DNA of 64,000 bases from Paramecium pentaurelia (GCA_905183005.1 CAJJDO010000099.1:1-64000); one strand, 5' to 3'. Counted from the stretch's first letter, positions 1-11,956 are shown. Notes: generated by a model not told the origin, from the sequence alone. Made by a program: numbers and translations.

Positions 1-455
1 AAAGCTTTTCAGTTATTTTCCAGATAGCTGAGTTATAGAATATACAAAATTCTAATAACTTTATGGTATGTAATTAATAAATAACTTCTAAGAATATGTA
101 TTTACTTTAAATTAATCATTAAATGTTTTTATAAGAATTCTGATACTAGAATGTAGGCTAAACAATTGAGATGTTGATGAATCAATTAATTAGTATGTAT
201 TTTTTAATTTGGAATGAATGTCTAAATTAAATTGTTATAGATTAGCTAATTTCTAATTGGAGGATAATCTCTAAGTTTCTTCTGCAAGCACATCTGGAAA
301 AAAGTTTTCAAAAGTTGCCAAAAAATCCAAAATATTAATTTAGTATTTCAATAACTAACTAAAAAAATAATGACTTGTAATAATTTCTTTGCAAAAAAAA
401 AAATTACATTTCAATTAACATATAATTATATATTAAAGTTTTAAATTAAAAAAAG

Positions 456-629
456 ATGAGCCTCAAAAGGCCTTATAGTCATAAATAAACCCAAGTTTAC
501 ACATCATTGGATGGCAGTTAATAATTCACATGTAGTAAATATTCAGCTTCAAATTAGAATAAGAAAAATATAATTTCTATAATGCAGTTTTATTTATGTT
601 ATATTGTTAAGAATTTCATCATCATTTGA
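456..629 (+). CDS. Possible small ORF upstream of the PROPPIN-like gene
   Basis: A 57-codon frame starting ATG AGC CTC AAA and ending TGA, reading TAA/TAG as Gln. Its first 40 residues have coding-like composition (Lys, Gln, Ser, Asn). It is repeated at 4966-5139. There is no recognisable domain, and it may be part of the 5' region of the next gene or chance. The rest of 1-870 shows nothing I can support. Confidence 0.2.
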
Positions 630-870
630 ACATTCAATGAAAAACTGATGACAAACTCCTAATCATATTGTTTAAATGTTTGTAAAAATAGAAAAAAAAA
701 TTGATACAAAGTAAAGATTTTAAGATTTGCCCATAATCATTTGTGTTTGAAATCTGATAAAATTTATTATTTTTGATTTAGATACTTTAATTTTCTAGAG
801 AATATATTTATATGAGTTTAATATATATGATTAACTTAAAACTAATATTATTAATAATAATTAGAATAAA

Positions 871-2095
871 ATGTCTTCTTTTGTTCATGAAAGTGTATAT
901 GAAGGAAACTAACCAATAGAAACAGAATTCAATGTAGTTTTTATTAATGGACCAGAATCATAAATAATAGAAATGAAATTTTCATCTGTATAATAAATTC
1001 TGATTTTAGGATTAAAATTTCATCTTACTAGCAACAGAAGAAGGATTTAAATTATATAACTTGCAAAAAGATGAACTTATTATTAATGAAGAAAATATTA
1101 AATTAGGAAAAATTTACTCGATTGACTTCTTTGATAACTCAGTTATTGTATTTGTAATTGGATTAGATTAAAATATTGTTATATGGGATTATAATTAAGG
1201 GTAAGTTATTAAAAAATATCCTATCCTTTAAGCCCCATAATAGATTTCATTTTGTAATCCATTTATAATAGCAGGAATTAAATAATAAAATGAGAATGTT
1301 ATTTTAGTATTAAATGTAAGAACTGATTAAGCTTATCGATATTTATATACATAAAACTTAAATGGAGAGATAATTTATGCTAATAATAATAATCAGTTTA
1401 ATTGCCTATTAACGTATCTAAATATATAAGGAAATTATTTAATCATTGATTTTTTACATTATCAAACATTGTAAGGACTCAATATTAAAACAATCACTGC
1501 AATGTCAGATGATCAAATCATTGAATATTAACAGTAATCTCAATCCAAACAATAAACTACATCCTAATTTAGATCTTATTCTAGTGTTGGTTACATTTAG
1601 ACTTGTATAGCTATATCTAGTGATAGCAATTTACTTGCCATTTCACCGTTAGTTGACAACTAAAGAATATATATTTTTAGTATATCACCTTCAGAACAAC
1701 CAAAGCTGAAATATCATTTATATCGAGGATAAACTAAAAAAATATTGAGCTTATATTTTGGACCGAATGAGATGCTTGCATGTATTAGTTTTTAAAATAA
1801 CATTCATAAAACTAAAAATGATGCAACCATTCATTTATATTATAAAATGAAAGAAATATTGGAAAACGAAAATAAAGATTAAAAGAGTTTAACAAGATTA
1901 TATTTTAGAACTTAATCAAGTGAAATTACTCATTAAAAAAGAACTCGATTAATGTTGCTTTTAATTAACAAGGAAAAATTATAAGTTTTTTCTGGAAATC
2001 AATTTAAATTTGAGGAGTAATTGTAATTGGACTCTAATTTAGTAAGTAAAGGGATAGAAAATTATATTTTATGGCCAAAAGCTGATCCATATTGA
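871..2095 (+). CDS. PROPPIN-like WD40 protein (Atg18/WIPI family), copy 1
   Basis: A 400-aa frame with one 22-bp intron (988-1009, GTATAA...TTTTAG) whose removal restores phase. The protein has weak beta-propeller repeats (the FKLYNL and IVIWDYNQG stretches near the N-terminus) and a C-terminal repeat containing YRGQTKKILSLYFGPNEMLA. That stretch sits where PROPPINs carry the phosphoinositide-binding L/FRRG motif; here it reads YRG. PROPPINs bind PI3P/PI(3,5)P2 and act in autophagy and vacuole/endosome membrane dynamics. The family assignment rests on the repeat spacing and this motif region, so it is moderate. The second Arg of FRRG is not conserved, which could weaken lipid binding. An identical gene lies at 5366-6590. 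Confidence 0.7.
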
Positions 2096-2341
2096 ATTAT
2101 ATTTGACCAATAATTTAATAAACATTCTTCATAATTTAATGTTATTTTAATTAAAAAAACTGCTAAATTAACTCATCATATCTGAACTTTTTATAATTTG
2201 TTTTTCTTGTTAATATTAAAAAAATTCATTATTAGCTAGTGTAATTTTGTACCCCAAAAAATAATTAGGCTAATCAAGTCCTAAGCATAAGATTTTCAGC
2301 TCAAATATTAAATAATTTAATATATTTAATACATATTATTG

Positions 2342-2811
2342 ATGATTCTAACTGGTAGAAGAAAATCGGAAAAAATACTCTCAAAATCATTAAGACCTTC
2401 CTTATTTTTAAATGAATTCGATTTATCATCTATGCTCTAAACATCTTCAGTGAAAACAGAAGGTAATATTAAATCTGTCTCAAAAACAGAAGCATAACCA
2501 ATTCAAAGTTCATTAAGTGTGATTCCTGAAAACCCCACTTTTTCAATGTTACCCCAAATAGAAGAGAAATTTGTTCTAAAATCCAAAGAAGTTATTTTTT
2601 CTAAAGAAAAAAGAGAATCAAAACTTTTAAAAAACCTGGCTTCTGAATAATTATTACAATAATCAAAGCTTGATCTTAAGTTGCCACTTATATAGCAAAG
2701 TCCATAAATTAAGTCATTGCCTAGGCATTCTAGATAATTTACTAATGAAGATCTTAAAAAAGTTGAATTTAGACCCTCAATTATGGTTATTGACTTTATA
2801 AATAATATTGT
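2342..2811 (+). pseudogene. Hypothetical protein, 3'-truncated copy
   Basis: Starts at ATG 2342 and is open for 156 codons, then runs into the N at 2812 and an unrelated sequence. The complete copy at 6837-7394 encodes 185 aa. The truncation coincides with the repeat end, so this is either a broken duplicate or an assembly artefact. Confidence 0.7.
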
Positions 2812-2812
2812 N
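2812..2812. other. Single undetermined base (N), probable contig join
   Basis: The only N I noticed. It separates the end of direct-repeat copy 1 from the first base of a 97-bp inverted repeat arm. The coincidence of three discontinuities at one base points to an assembly junction. Confidence 0.85.
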
Positions 2813-2909
2813 AGCTTTTGCTCTATTTTACTCCAAACTTATAAGGAAAGTCATTCCCTATTCCACTTTTATTATTGTAAATTGGGCATAAACAATTATT
2901 TATATTCAA
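2813..2909 (+). repeat. 97-bp inverted repeat, left arm
   Basis: A perfect reverse complement of 4121-4217, starting directly after the N. The arm can be read as coding (Ser-Phe-Cys-Ser-Ile-Leu-Leu-Gln...) in the same frame outward from either arm. Confidence 0.9.
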
Positions 2910-2924
2910 TATTTACTTTAACTT

Positions 2925-3233
2925 TTGTCAAAATACAAGAGATACACTCTCCAATATATTGTGTTTAAAGAAAAATTTTTTTTGAAGTGTGAATATTCAC
3001 CATCCTTATTTTTTATCAGAGAGATGGCCTTCTTTGATGCCCCAAAGTTTAATTTGATTGCTATCCATAAGTATAATTTAGAGACCTACTTAAACAATCA
3101 CCCTATTCTGATTTCAGATAATTTTATTCGAAATACTTTATTTGTCATAACATTAAATATATATTCTGTTGTAATAGCTGTACATCCTATTACGTATGCA
3201 GAATCTAATTATCCTATTGAATTCATACATTGA
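2925..3233 (+). pseudogene. Coding-like fragment, unknown
   Basis: A 102-codon frame ending in TGA with no ATG at its open end. Its first Met is about 30 codons in. It uses no TAA/TAG codons, which is unusual here, but the amino-acid composition is protein-like (FFDAPKFNLIAIHKYN). It lies inside the inverted-repeat interval and may be the 3' end of a gene whose 5' part is missing or hidden behind an unresolved intron. No family recognised. Confidence 0.25.
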
Positions 3234-3535
3234 AGAGGCATTTTCACTTTAATTAATAAATGAATTCAAAAATATTTATTTTGAGATCAAGATTTTTATT
3301 TTGAATTCATAATTAAAATTTTTAATTATCAATATTTAGTATTGCAAGCTGTAATAATTAATTCATTTTCCATTAAAACCAAAGCAATAAAAGAAATTTA
3401 TTGTCAAATTAAATCTTGAATTTTTATGATAATATTAATAAATATAAAAACACTTAAAAAAATGCAAATTAAATTTTAAAAAAAGGATCTAAAAATCAAA
3501 ATAGAAAGACTATCTTTTCTCAATTTTAGATTTAC

Positions 3536-3984
3536 TCAAATTAGAGTTTTACCAGATATTTGAGAGGGATCATATTCACAATCAATCTAGCCTAAATTAT
3601 GGAGAGCCTCAAAATTGATAGGTGAGGTTGTTTAGAATTCTCCTAAATATTGTCTCAAAATTTGTTAATCAAAATCTAAAGTCTCAATTCTATGTACCAA
3701 ACAAAAATATAATATTAATCAAAAAGCAAAGACTTTTACAACATCTTACTCCAAACAGAATTCCATTTCTCAATCAAATTAACTTAATTTTAAAAATACT
3801 GAATGACCATAAAATTTTAATTATTGACCTAATCTGTAATTTTGGGTGTTCATCCATTTAAATTCCTTAAAGACCATTCTAATTAGATCTCAAATTATTT
3901 AAATTAAGGTAATAGAGAAAACTTATCTTCAATAAAAAGAATGGATAATGATTTTAAATTCATCTTAAAGTGAATTCTGATCAG
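3536..3984 (-). pseudogene. Decayed or unresolved gene on the minus strand
   Basis: Two coding-like frames follow each other on the minus strand. One covers about 3984-3655 and contains an in-frame TGA at 3850-3852. It reads LSILFIEDKFSLLPQ before that stop and FMVIQYFQNQVNLIEKW after it. The next runs to TGA at 3536-3538 and includes LDFDQQILRQYLGEF and INFEALHNLGQIDCEY. I found no ordinary 20-34 bp intron that joins them, so a pseudogene is the simplest reading. No domain recognised. The rest of 3234-4510 shows nothing else. Confidence 0.35.
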
Positions 3985-4120
3985 CTATCTATTATAACGA
4001 TTCCTAAATTAATAAAATAACTAGGATATTCCGAAAAAAACAACATCAAAAATATGTTTGCAAGCCACATCTCAATTAAATAAAGAAAAAAGTGTATAAT
4101 ATTACTCACTTCAGTTTTAG

Positions 4121-4217
4121 TTGAATATAAATAATTGTTTATGCCCAATTTACAATAATAAAAGTGGAATAGGGAATGACTTTCCTTATAAGTTTGGAGT
4201 AAAATAGAGCAAAAGCT
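4121..4217 (-). repeat. 97-bp inverted repeat, right arm
   Basis: Perfect reverse complement of 2813-2909; the arms are 1211 bp apart. Unlike the left arm, this one continues into sequence contiguous with the intact locus. Confidence 0.9.
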
Positions 4218-4510
4218 TCATACAAACTGTATTTCTATCATAAAAAAATAAATATTCTTGGTGCTATTTGATAAGAATTGTTTCTATTTTAGTGTAGAAG
4301 AATAACAATTGAGAATAACTTAAAGTAATCTTTGAGAAATATTAATTGAAAAAGCTAATCATTAACAGTTGATAAGAAATGTTGCTTGAAAGTTGAAATA
4401 TAGTGTTTAGTTTGGAGTAGTAAAAATAGATGAAGAGTGTTAACTGATGTTGAAAAAGTGTTAAAAAAGTTTAACTCAAAATAAATTATTTACAATTAGT
4501 AACATTTATA

Positions 4511-7306
4511 AAAGCTTTTCAGTTATTTTCCAGATAGCTGAGTTATAGAATATACAAAATTCTAATAACTTTATGGTATGTAATTAATAAATAACTTCTA
4601 AGAATATGTATTTACTTTAAATTAATCATTAAATGTTTTTATAAGAATTCTGATACTAGAATGTAGGCTAAACAATTGAGATGTTGATGAATCAATTAAT
4701 TAGTATGTATTTTTTAATTTGGAATGAATGTCTAAATTAAATTGTTATAGATTAGCTAATTTCTAATTGGAGGATAATCTCTAAGTTTCTTCTGCAAGCA
4801 CATCTGGAAAAAAGTTTTCAAAAGTTGCCAAAAAATCCAAAATATTAATTTAGTATTTCAATAACTAACTAAAAAAATAATGACTTGTAATAATTTCTTT
4901 GCAAAAAAAAAAATTACATTTCAATTAACATATAATTATATATTAAAGTTTTAAATTAAAAAAAGATGAGCCTCAAAAGGCCTTATAGTCATAAATAAAC
5001 CCAAGTTTACACATCATTGGATGGCAGTTAATAATTCACATGTAGTAAATATTCAGCTTCAAATTAGAATAAGAAAAATATAATTTCTATAATGCAGTTT
5101 TATTTATGTTATATTGTTAAGAATTTCATCATCATTTGAACATTCAATGAAAAACTGATGACAAACTCCTAATCATATTGTTTAAATGTTTGTAAAAATA
5201 GAAAAAAAAATTGATACAAAGTAAAGATTTTAAGATTTGCCCATAATCATTTGTGTTTGAAATCTGATAAAATTTATTACTTTAATTTTCTAGAGAATAT
5301 ATTTATATGAGTTTAATATATATGATTAACTTAAAACTAATATTATTAATAATAATTAGAATAAAATGTCTTCTTTTGTTCATGAAAGTGTATATGAAGG
5401 AAACTAACCAATAGAAACAGAATTCAATGTAGTTTTTATTAATGGACCAGAATCATAAATAATAGAAATGAAATTTTCATCTGTATAATAAATTCTGATT
5501 TTAGGATTAAAATTTCATCTTACTAGCAACAGAAGAAGGATTTAAATTATATAACTTGCAAAAAGATGAACTTATTATTAATGAAGAAAATATTAAATTA
5601 GGAAAAATTTACTCGATTGACTTCTTTGATAACTCAGTTATTGTATTTGTAATTGGATTAGATTAAAATATTGTTATATGGGATTATAATTAAGGGTAAG
5701 TTATTAAAAAATATCCTATCCTTTAAGCCCCATAATAGATTTCATTTTGTAATCCATTTATAATAGCAGGAATTAAATAATAAAATGAGAATGTTATTTT
5801 AGTATTAAATGTAAGAACTGATTAAGCTTATCGATATTTATATACATAAAACTTAAATGGAGAGATAATTTATGCTAATAATAATAATCAGTTTAATTGC
5901 CTATTAACGTATCTAAATATATAAGGAAATTATTTAATCATTGATTTTTTACATTATCAAACATTGTAAGGACTCAATATTAAAACAATCACTGCAATGT
6001 CAGATGATCAAATCATTGAATATTAACAGTAATCTCAATCCAAACAATAAACTACATCCTAATTTAGATCTTATTCTAGTGTTGGTTACATTTAGACTTG
6101 TATAGCTATATCTAGTGATAGCAATTTACTTGCCATTTCACCGTTAGTTGACAACTAAAGAATATATATTTTTAGTATATCACCTTCAGAACAACCAAAG
6201 CTGAAATATCATTTATATCGAGGATAAACTAAAAAAATATTGAGCTTATATTTTGGACCGAATGAGATGCTTGCATGTATTAGTTTTTAAAATAACATTC
6301 ATAAAACTAAAAATGATGCAACCATTCATTTATATTATAAAATGAAAGAAATATTGGAAAACGAAAATAAAGATTAAAAGAGTTTAACAAGATTATATTT
6401 TAGAACTTAATCAAGTGAAATTACTCATTAAAAAAGAACTCGATTAATGTTGCTTTTAATTAACAAGGAAAAATTATAAGTTTTTTCTGGAAATCAATTT
6501 AAATTTGAGGAGTAATTGTAATTGGACTCTAATTTAGTAAGTAAAGGGATAGAAAATTATATTTTATGGCCAAAAGCTGATCCATATTGAATTATATTTG
6601 ACCAATAATTTAATAAACATTCTTCATAATTTAATGTTATTTTAATTAAAAAAACTGCTAAATTAACTCATCATATCTGAACTTTTTATAATTTGTTTTT
6701 CTTGTTAATATTAAAAAAATTCATTATTAGCTAGTGTAATTTTGTACCCCAAAAAATAATTAGGCTAATCAAGTCCTAAGCATAAGATTTTCAGCTCAAA
6801 TATTAAATAATTTAATATATTTAATACATATTATTGATGATTCTAACTGGTAGAAGAAAATCGGAAAAAATACTCTCAAAATCATTAAGACCTTCCTTAT
6901 TTTTAAATGAATTCGATTTATCATCTATGCTCTAAACATCTTCAGTGAAAACAGAAGGTAATATTAAATCTGTCTCAAAAACAGAAGCATAACCAATTCA
7001 AAGTTCATTAAGTGTGATTCCTGAAAACCCCACTTTTTCAATGTTACCCCAAATAGAAGAGAAATTTGTTCTAAAATCCAAAGAAGTTATTTTTTCTAAA
7101 GAAAAAAGAGAATCAAAACTTTTAAAAAACCTGGCTTCTGAATAATTATTACAATAATCAAAGCTTGATCTTAAGTTGCCACTTATATAGCAAAGTCCAT
7201 AAATTAAGTCATTGCCTAGGCATTCTAGATAATTTACTAATGAAGATCTTAAAAAAGTTGAATTTAGACCCTCAATTATGGTTATTGACTTTATAAATAA
7301 TATTGT
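4511..7306. repeat. Direct repeat, copy 2 (complete context)
   Basis: Second copy of 1-2811, lacking the 15 bp found at 770-784. Here the sequence continues past the repeat end into unique DNA, and the small downstream gene is intact. This is therefore the more trustworthy locus. The offset is 4510 before the indel and 4495 after it, which fits one 15-bp difference. Confidence 0.9.
5366..6590 (+). CDS. PROPPIN-like WD40 protein (Atg18/WIPI family), copy 2
   Basis: Same 400-aa product as 871-2095, with its 22-bp intron at 5483-5504. This copy sits in continuous sequence and is followed 246 bp downstream by the intact small gene, so it is the reference locus. The role inferred from the family is phosphoinositide-dependent membrane recruitment in autophagy or endosome/vacuole function. 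The YRG motif replaces canonical FRRG. The 15-bp segment missing relative to copy 1 lies about 90 bp upstream of the ATG, in the presumed promoter. Confidence 0.72.
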
Positions 7307-7394
7307 AAAAAAAGACTAAATTGATGGAAGTTCAAAACCTTTGACAAAGAAAGTATAGAGATAACAAACTAGATTTGTTAAATAAAGTTTATGA
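6837..7394 (+). CDS. Hypothetical protein, 185 aa
   Basis: Intronless frame from ATG 6837 to TGA 7392-7394. The protein is rich in Ser, Lys and Gln, probably largely disordered, with short charged helices such as FVLKSKEVIFSKEKRESKLL. There is no signal peptide or membrane segment, and no family recognised. A truncated copy lies at 2342-2811. The 430 bp beyond it (7395-7825) hold only weak frames that I reject. Confidence 0.6.
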
Positions 7395-7825
7395 TTATAT
7401 TAACCTTAAAGCTTAAATCTTATTTTATATTTTTTTAATAATAATTAAAAAATTTCCATTAATTTAATTAAGTTTAGCATTCAGCATATAATATTATTTA
7501 ATGTGTTTTTTGATAAAGGTTTTCGAAGGTACTTAAGTCTGCCTTTAGATATTCTTTTAGAACGAATTATTATTGTACACATATTTTTGGAGATCCTTTT
7601 TATCTGAAAAATCCAATTATTAAAAATGTATTTTTTAATTATTATAAAAATTAGAAAACCTTTTTGAAAGAAATCATTCAAACTTTATTAATATAAAAGC
7701 TTAATTATATTTTAGATATGATTAGATTGAGTCTAATTATTTTTGGAATAAAATAAAATTTAAGATCATTCTTATTATTAAATCGAAATAAAATAGATAA
7801 CAATAATCAATTATTTTCTGTCCCT

Positions 7826-8206
7826 TCATTAAAAAGATATGGGTAAGCTTTTTTTCCCTTAATTTGAGAACTACTGACAAAATTAACAAATGTCTAATTT
7901 ATTAATCTTTAGATAGTGAAAATATTTTAGTAGATGAAAATGATCGTATAATATTGAATCTTTGCCAAATTAGTTTAAAAATAAAAAAAACAATTTGATT
8001 TATAAATATTTCAACATCAGTAAATAGCCATCTATAATCAGATTTTTAAAGAATTTTCTAAAATTATCCTCGTTTATTTACTCATTCTGTTTAGGAGCAA
8101 TAGAGTCCTTGTTAAATTAATTTTGTATAATTTGTTAACATTTTTGAGTCAAAATACATGTTAGATAAATAGAATTAATGATAAAAGCTATATAAAAATC
8201 AATCAT
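7826..8206 (-). CDS. Possible 126-aa ORF overlapping the channel stop codon
   Basis: ATG (8204-8206) to TGA (7826-7828), 127 codons, no intron. It overlaps the end of the K+ channel gene by 8 bp in a different frame. Its middle (EQINEDNFRKFFKNL) looks protein-like, while the rest is rich in Leu, Phe and Tyr. No domain recognised. It could be chance, because only TGA stops translation in this code. Confidence 0.25.
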
Positions 8207-11202
8207 CGTTCATAAGTCTTTGTAAGGTTTTTGATTTCTTCATACTTGCTTTTATGGATATTTACTTTTATTAATACTAAAACTGAATCTTTTTAATTAT
8301 TCCATCATAGTTAAATATCGGAAAATAAATTGTCATTATGAATTGCTTATCAAGATCAAAATCACAATATTCAATTGTTCTTTCTTCTGCTTCTTCCATA
8401 ATTATGACCATGTCATCATTTTCATTTGAATTTACATATTGAGCTTTAGATGTTCTGGAATTTAAAGTGCCTGCAACACTCGAAGAATTCTTTTTTTTTC
8501 TAGGACTAGCAGCAAGGCTAATTTATTTTTATAAACTTTTCTACTTATACAAACTTACACTAGCTTAACTTGTATAAGAAATTTTTTTATTAGATGTAAT
8601 TCCTAGATTTTACTCAATACTTCTCCAGCTATCAAGTTTAGAATTTTTTCTTAATTCTTTAGATTCACTTAATTATGATTAGACGAATTAAATTCTTTTT
8701 TCAATATTCTAAGAGTTTTCCCTTTTAAGTTTTCGTAAAATAGTAGTGCTTTCGGGTTATTTAACATTTGCCTAAACATCCTTTTTTTTATTCATGCTTA
8801 ATTTCTAAGAAATTTAAGGGGAAGGTATTGATTAATGAGGAACGATTGGCGGCATTTGGCCACTATAAGTTAATACATCATTAGAAAAACTATCACTTTA
8901 TTTTCTTAGATTATCTTTATTTGTATTGCTTTTAACAGTGAATGTATCATTAAGAGCAGTCTACTCTCTTTAAGTATTTTATCTTTATTACCCACTACCA
9001 TTTTATTAATCATCTACATCTAAAGCAAATCCTAATTGCTGTAAATATGCATCAGTAATATCTAGTTGATGAATAAATTTTTCATTTATTATCATAGCTA
9101 ATGCACACTCTTAAATATCACTAATTTTTTTCCGAGAAGTGTATCTAAAAATATTTCTATCCGAAAATAATCTATTTTATTCTTTGGTTTCTTTAAATTT
9201 ATTCATGATTTTAGTTTTATTCACTTTAATGAAAACGAATGGACATTTCTCTATTGAATGAGTCCATTCACAAACTTCACAAACATTACCAAAAGTCTTA
9301 TAATTTTCATTAAATATAAGATTATCCTATAGCATCTTGATTTTCTCAAGATCTTCTTAATGATCACCTAAAATTCTTTAAAGATCTGAATACTCAATAT
9401 AAACTACTTGAGAGAATTTAGAAGCTTTTAAATATGTGATGTAAGTAGTTTATGAAGCAAATTCTCTTTCTCCAATTACTCCTTTTTTCCAACTTTTTAA
9501 TCCAATATCATTGGCCATCAACTCTAGCTTTCCTTTAACTAAAAAAATTAATTTGGACGCTTGTTCGTTTTATTTCCAAATGATTTCTTCTGGAGCATAT
9601 TTTTATTCATGTGCCACCAAACACAATTTTTACAGACAAGAATCGCACAAATTTGAAAGTACTTTAGATTATTTTAAGATGGAACAATATAAATCAAAAG
9701 TAACTTTCTATTTTAATTCAACAGTTAATTTTTACATCAATTCTTCTGCTTCGATTTATGACTTTTCTTCTAATTTAAAATAATGCTCAAAATATTTCCT
9801 AACTTATAATTATAATTATTTGTTAAGCTTTCTACTCTTCACATAATTAGTAACTAAAGACATTTTTTCTTTAAACACTTGATTTTTCTCCTGCAGTTGC
9901 TTAATTATTTCTCCAACTGTTGATACACTGTATCCTAATACACCACAAACCAACAGAGCCAAAAATATAGTATATATTTTTTCTGGAATTGTTTAAGGTG
10001 TTATATCACCGTATCCAATAGTCAATGTTGTTATGGCTGAATAATAAAATGAATAGATATATTTTATTCTCCAATTAGAATCATCAATTTGATAATGAGC
10101 AATCCATGAATGCAATCCATATTCTAATTAAGTTTCCCCTAAAAATGCCCACATACATGCACAAAAATGACATGTAATCAAAATGAAATATATCAATTTA
10201 ATTAATGAAATTATTGCCTTTACTTGTTGGTTTGGATTAATTATCTCCTCAATATTGCTTGCTATTTTTGGTAATCTAAAGATTCTTAATAATAGAGCAT
10301 ATTTAAAAAATGAAAAATTCAAAGATGATAGTAATATTGGAATTACAATAATTATATCTAGAATTAGAGTACCTCCTTTAAGGTAATTCTTAAAGATTTC
10401 TATTTAATTTCTATGTATTATTCCTTTTGCATAAAAAGCTGTTTATAATGTAACAAATATATCTACAACAAAAAGCCAGGAAGGAAGTGTGTTTAAACAT
10501 AACTAAGTTGTTTAATCCATATCAACTGAAAAGCTTAATTCTAAAGGTATATAGATAATATTTATAACAATAGCCAATAATACTATGATATCCCAAGATA
10601 ATTTAACAATTGAGTCAGGTTCAATGATAGGCAAATATTGAATTTTATTTAACACTTTATTAAAGCATTTCATAGTTTAAACCGTTTTTTTATGATATTA
10701 ATTATCTCTTTGCCTTAATAATTCGTCAGTATCAGATCCCAAGTCCCTTATGAGATCCAGAATCCTTCTTGTTAATAGTTTAAATTTTATTTTATTTGCG
10801 CTTGTTTTCAATTATCTTGCGAACTTGGATATATAATAAATTATATTTAAAGATTTGTTTCTCCATACATTATTTAATCTTCCAAGTTTATTGGATGCTT
10901 GTTTAATTATATTTGATTTTTACTCAGCAACTTAATTATTTGAATTTCTATCATATTATTCAATTTACTTGTGTGCATGAAAAGATCCTTATGATAAAAA
11001 TGATTGCTCAATTAATTCATCTTCTACATTCTTATCTCCTTACAATGAATTTCGGTCTATATTATCTCCATATAGAGACTTATTTTTTAAGATTCCTTTC
11101 AAAGGGCCTGAAGTCTAATAAAATTATCTCTTTCTTGATTGTACAATAAAGAATTACTTAGGTTGAAGTTGGAGAGTGAGAATTAGAAACTAGGTTTAGC
11201 AT
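8199..11202 (-). CDS. Voltage-gated K+ channel with cyclic nucleotide-binding domain
   Basis: A 980-aa protein after removing introns at 11130-11157 (28 bp) and 8518-8550 (33 bp). It has a cytoplasmic N-terminus and six membrane segments. The S4-S5 region contains LLLRIFRLPKI followed by VKAIISLIKLIYFIL. The pore loop carries the K+ selectivity signature TIGYGDITP, followed by S6 and a C-linker. A cyclic nucleotide-binding-like fold follows (EEIIWKQNEQASKLIFLVKG, then GEREFA), with a long Ser/Lys-rich tail. This is the EAG/HCN-type family, which sets membrane potential; ciliates have many paralogs that control ciliary beating. The CNBD reads GEREFA where ligand-binding domains have a phosphate-binding Arg in a GE...A-type cassette, so cyclic nucleotide binding is uncertain. 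The 5' exon is the weakest part: the main frame has no ATG and is joined to ATG 11202 through an intron ending AAAG. Confidence 0.88.
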
Positions 11203-11956
11203 TATTAAATATAATTAGATAAATTAATTCAATAATCAAATTATCACCTTTAGATGATATAACCATATACATATTGTTGTTTAAAGATTTCAAGAATAGA
11301 AATTAGGTAACCAATAATTATGAAAAATTGAAATTTTAATTTAATTCCGAATTTTATGTTTATAATTTAAACAATTAATTGTAGAAACTACTTATTTGAT
11401 GAGAATCCTATGCTTGAGAAGTTTTTTTTTTACTTTTAATCTGTTAGAATTATGCATAAGAAAGTTTATTTTTTGTATTGATATTCTAAAGTAAATTTAA
11501 GGAAAAGTGTTACCTTATCGTTTCTTTCTAATTCATAAAATAGGATATTTCTGTATAAATTTCATTAAGAAATTGATCATTTTTCAATTTGATAGCTTAA
11601 ATATATATGCTTTCATTAATATTTAGATTAGTATCCAAAATTTAGCTATAACTTTTGATTCATACTGAAATCGATATTTACATTATTACTTTTATAATTA
11701 ATTTTCAAGAAATTTCGATTATATCCAACTCAAAGAATTTTAGAATTCTGTTTAATTAGAGAATAAATTGTCAAAAAAACAGAAGCTTTTTATCATCCAA
11801 AACTTTTTAGTATTATCCTAAAGTTAGTAAGAATTTCAAAAGAAAAGTATAAAATAAAAAATTATAATAATTTAATTTTGAAGCATATCAAATTTTGTAT
11901 TTATAATATTATTCATTAAGTGTATAATTTGTGTATTAAAATAATCATGATGAATT
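11203..11956. other. Non-coding stretch between channel and DHHC-like genes
   Basis: About 750 bp, very AT-rich. No frame is long or protein-like on either strand. It contains the 5' flank of the channel gene and the 3' flank of the DHHC-like gene. Confidence 0.6.

Larger units (their letters stand above)
1..2811. repeat. Direct repeat, copy 1 (truncated at N)
   Basis: This stretch is repeated at 4511-7306. Every part compared by eye was identical apart from 15 bp (770-784) present only here. It carries the PROPPIN-like gene and the 5' part of the following small gene. It stops abruptly at the undetermined base 2812, in mid-codon of that second gene. The stop at an N suggests a contig join, an alternative haplotype or a misassembly rather than a clean genomic duplication. 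Confidence 0.9.

Noticed and set aside
3622..3861. 79-codon plus-strand ORF
   Set aside because: It starts with GTG after a TGA and is antisense to better coding-like frames on the minus strand.
2813..4217. Intact transposon with terminal inverted repeats
   Set aside because: No transposase motif is readable between the arms, there is no target-site duplication, and one arm abuts an N. An assembly or rearrangement explanation is simpler.
7481..7681. 66-codon minus-strand ORF
   Set aside because: It starts with TTG, has low-complexity Ile/Lys/Asn composition, and no extension under the ciliate code gives a plausible protein.
10183..10386. 67-codon plus-strand ORF
   Set aside because: It is antisense to the S4-S5 region of the K+ channel gene.
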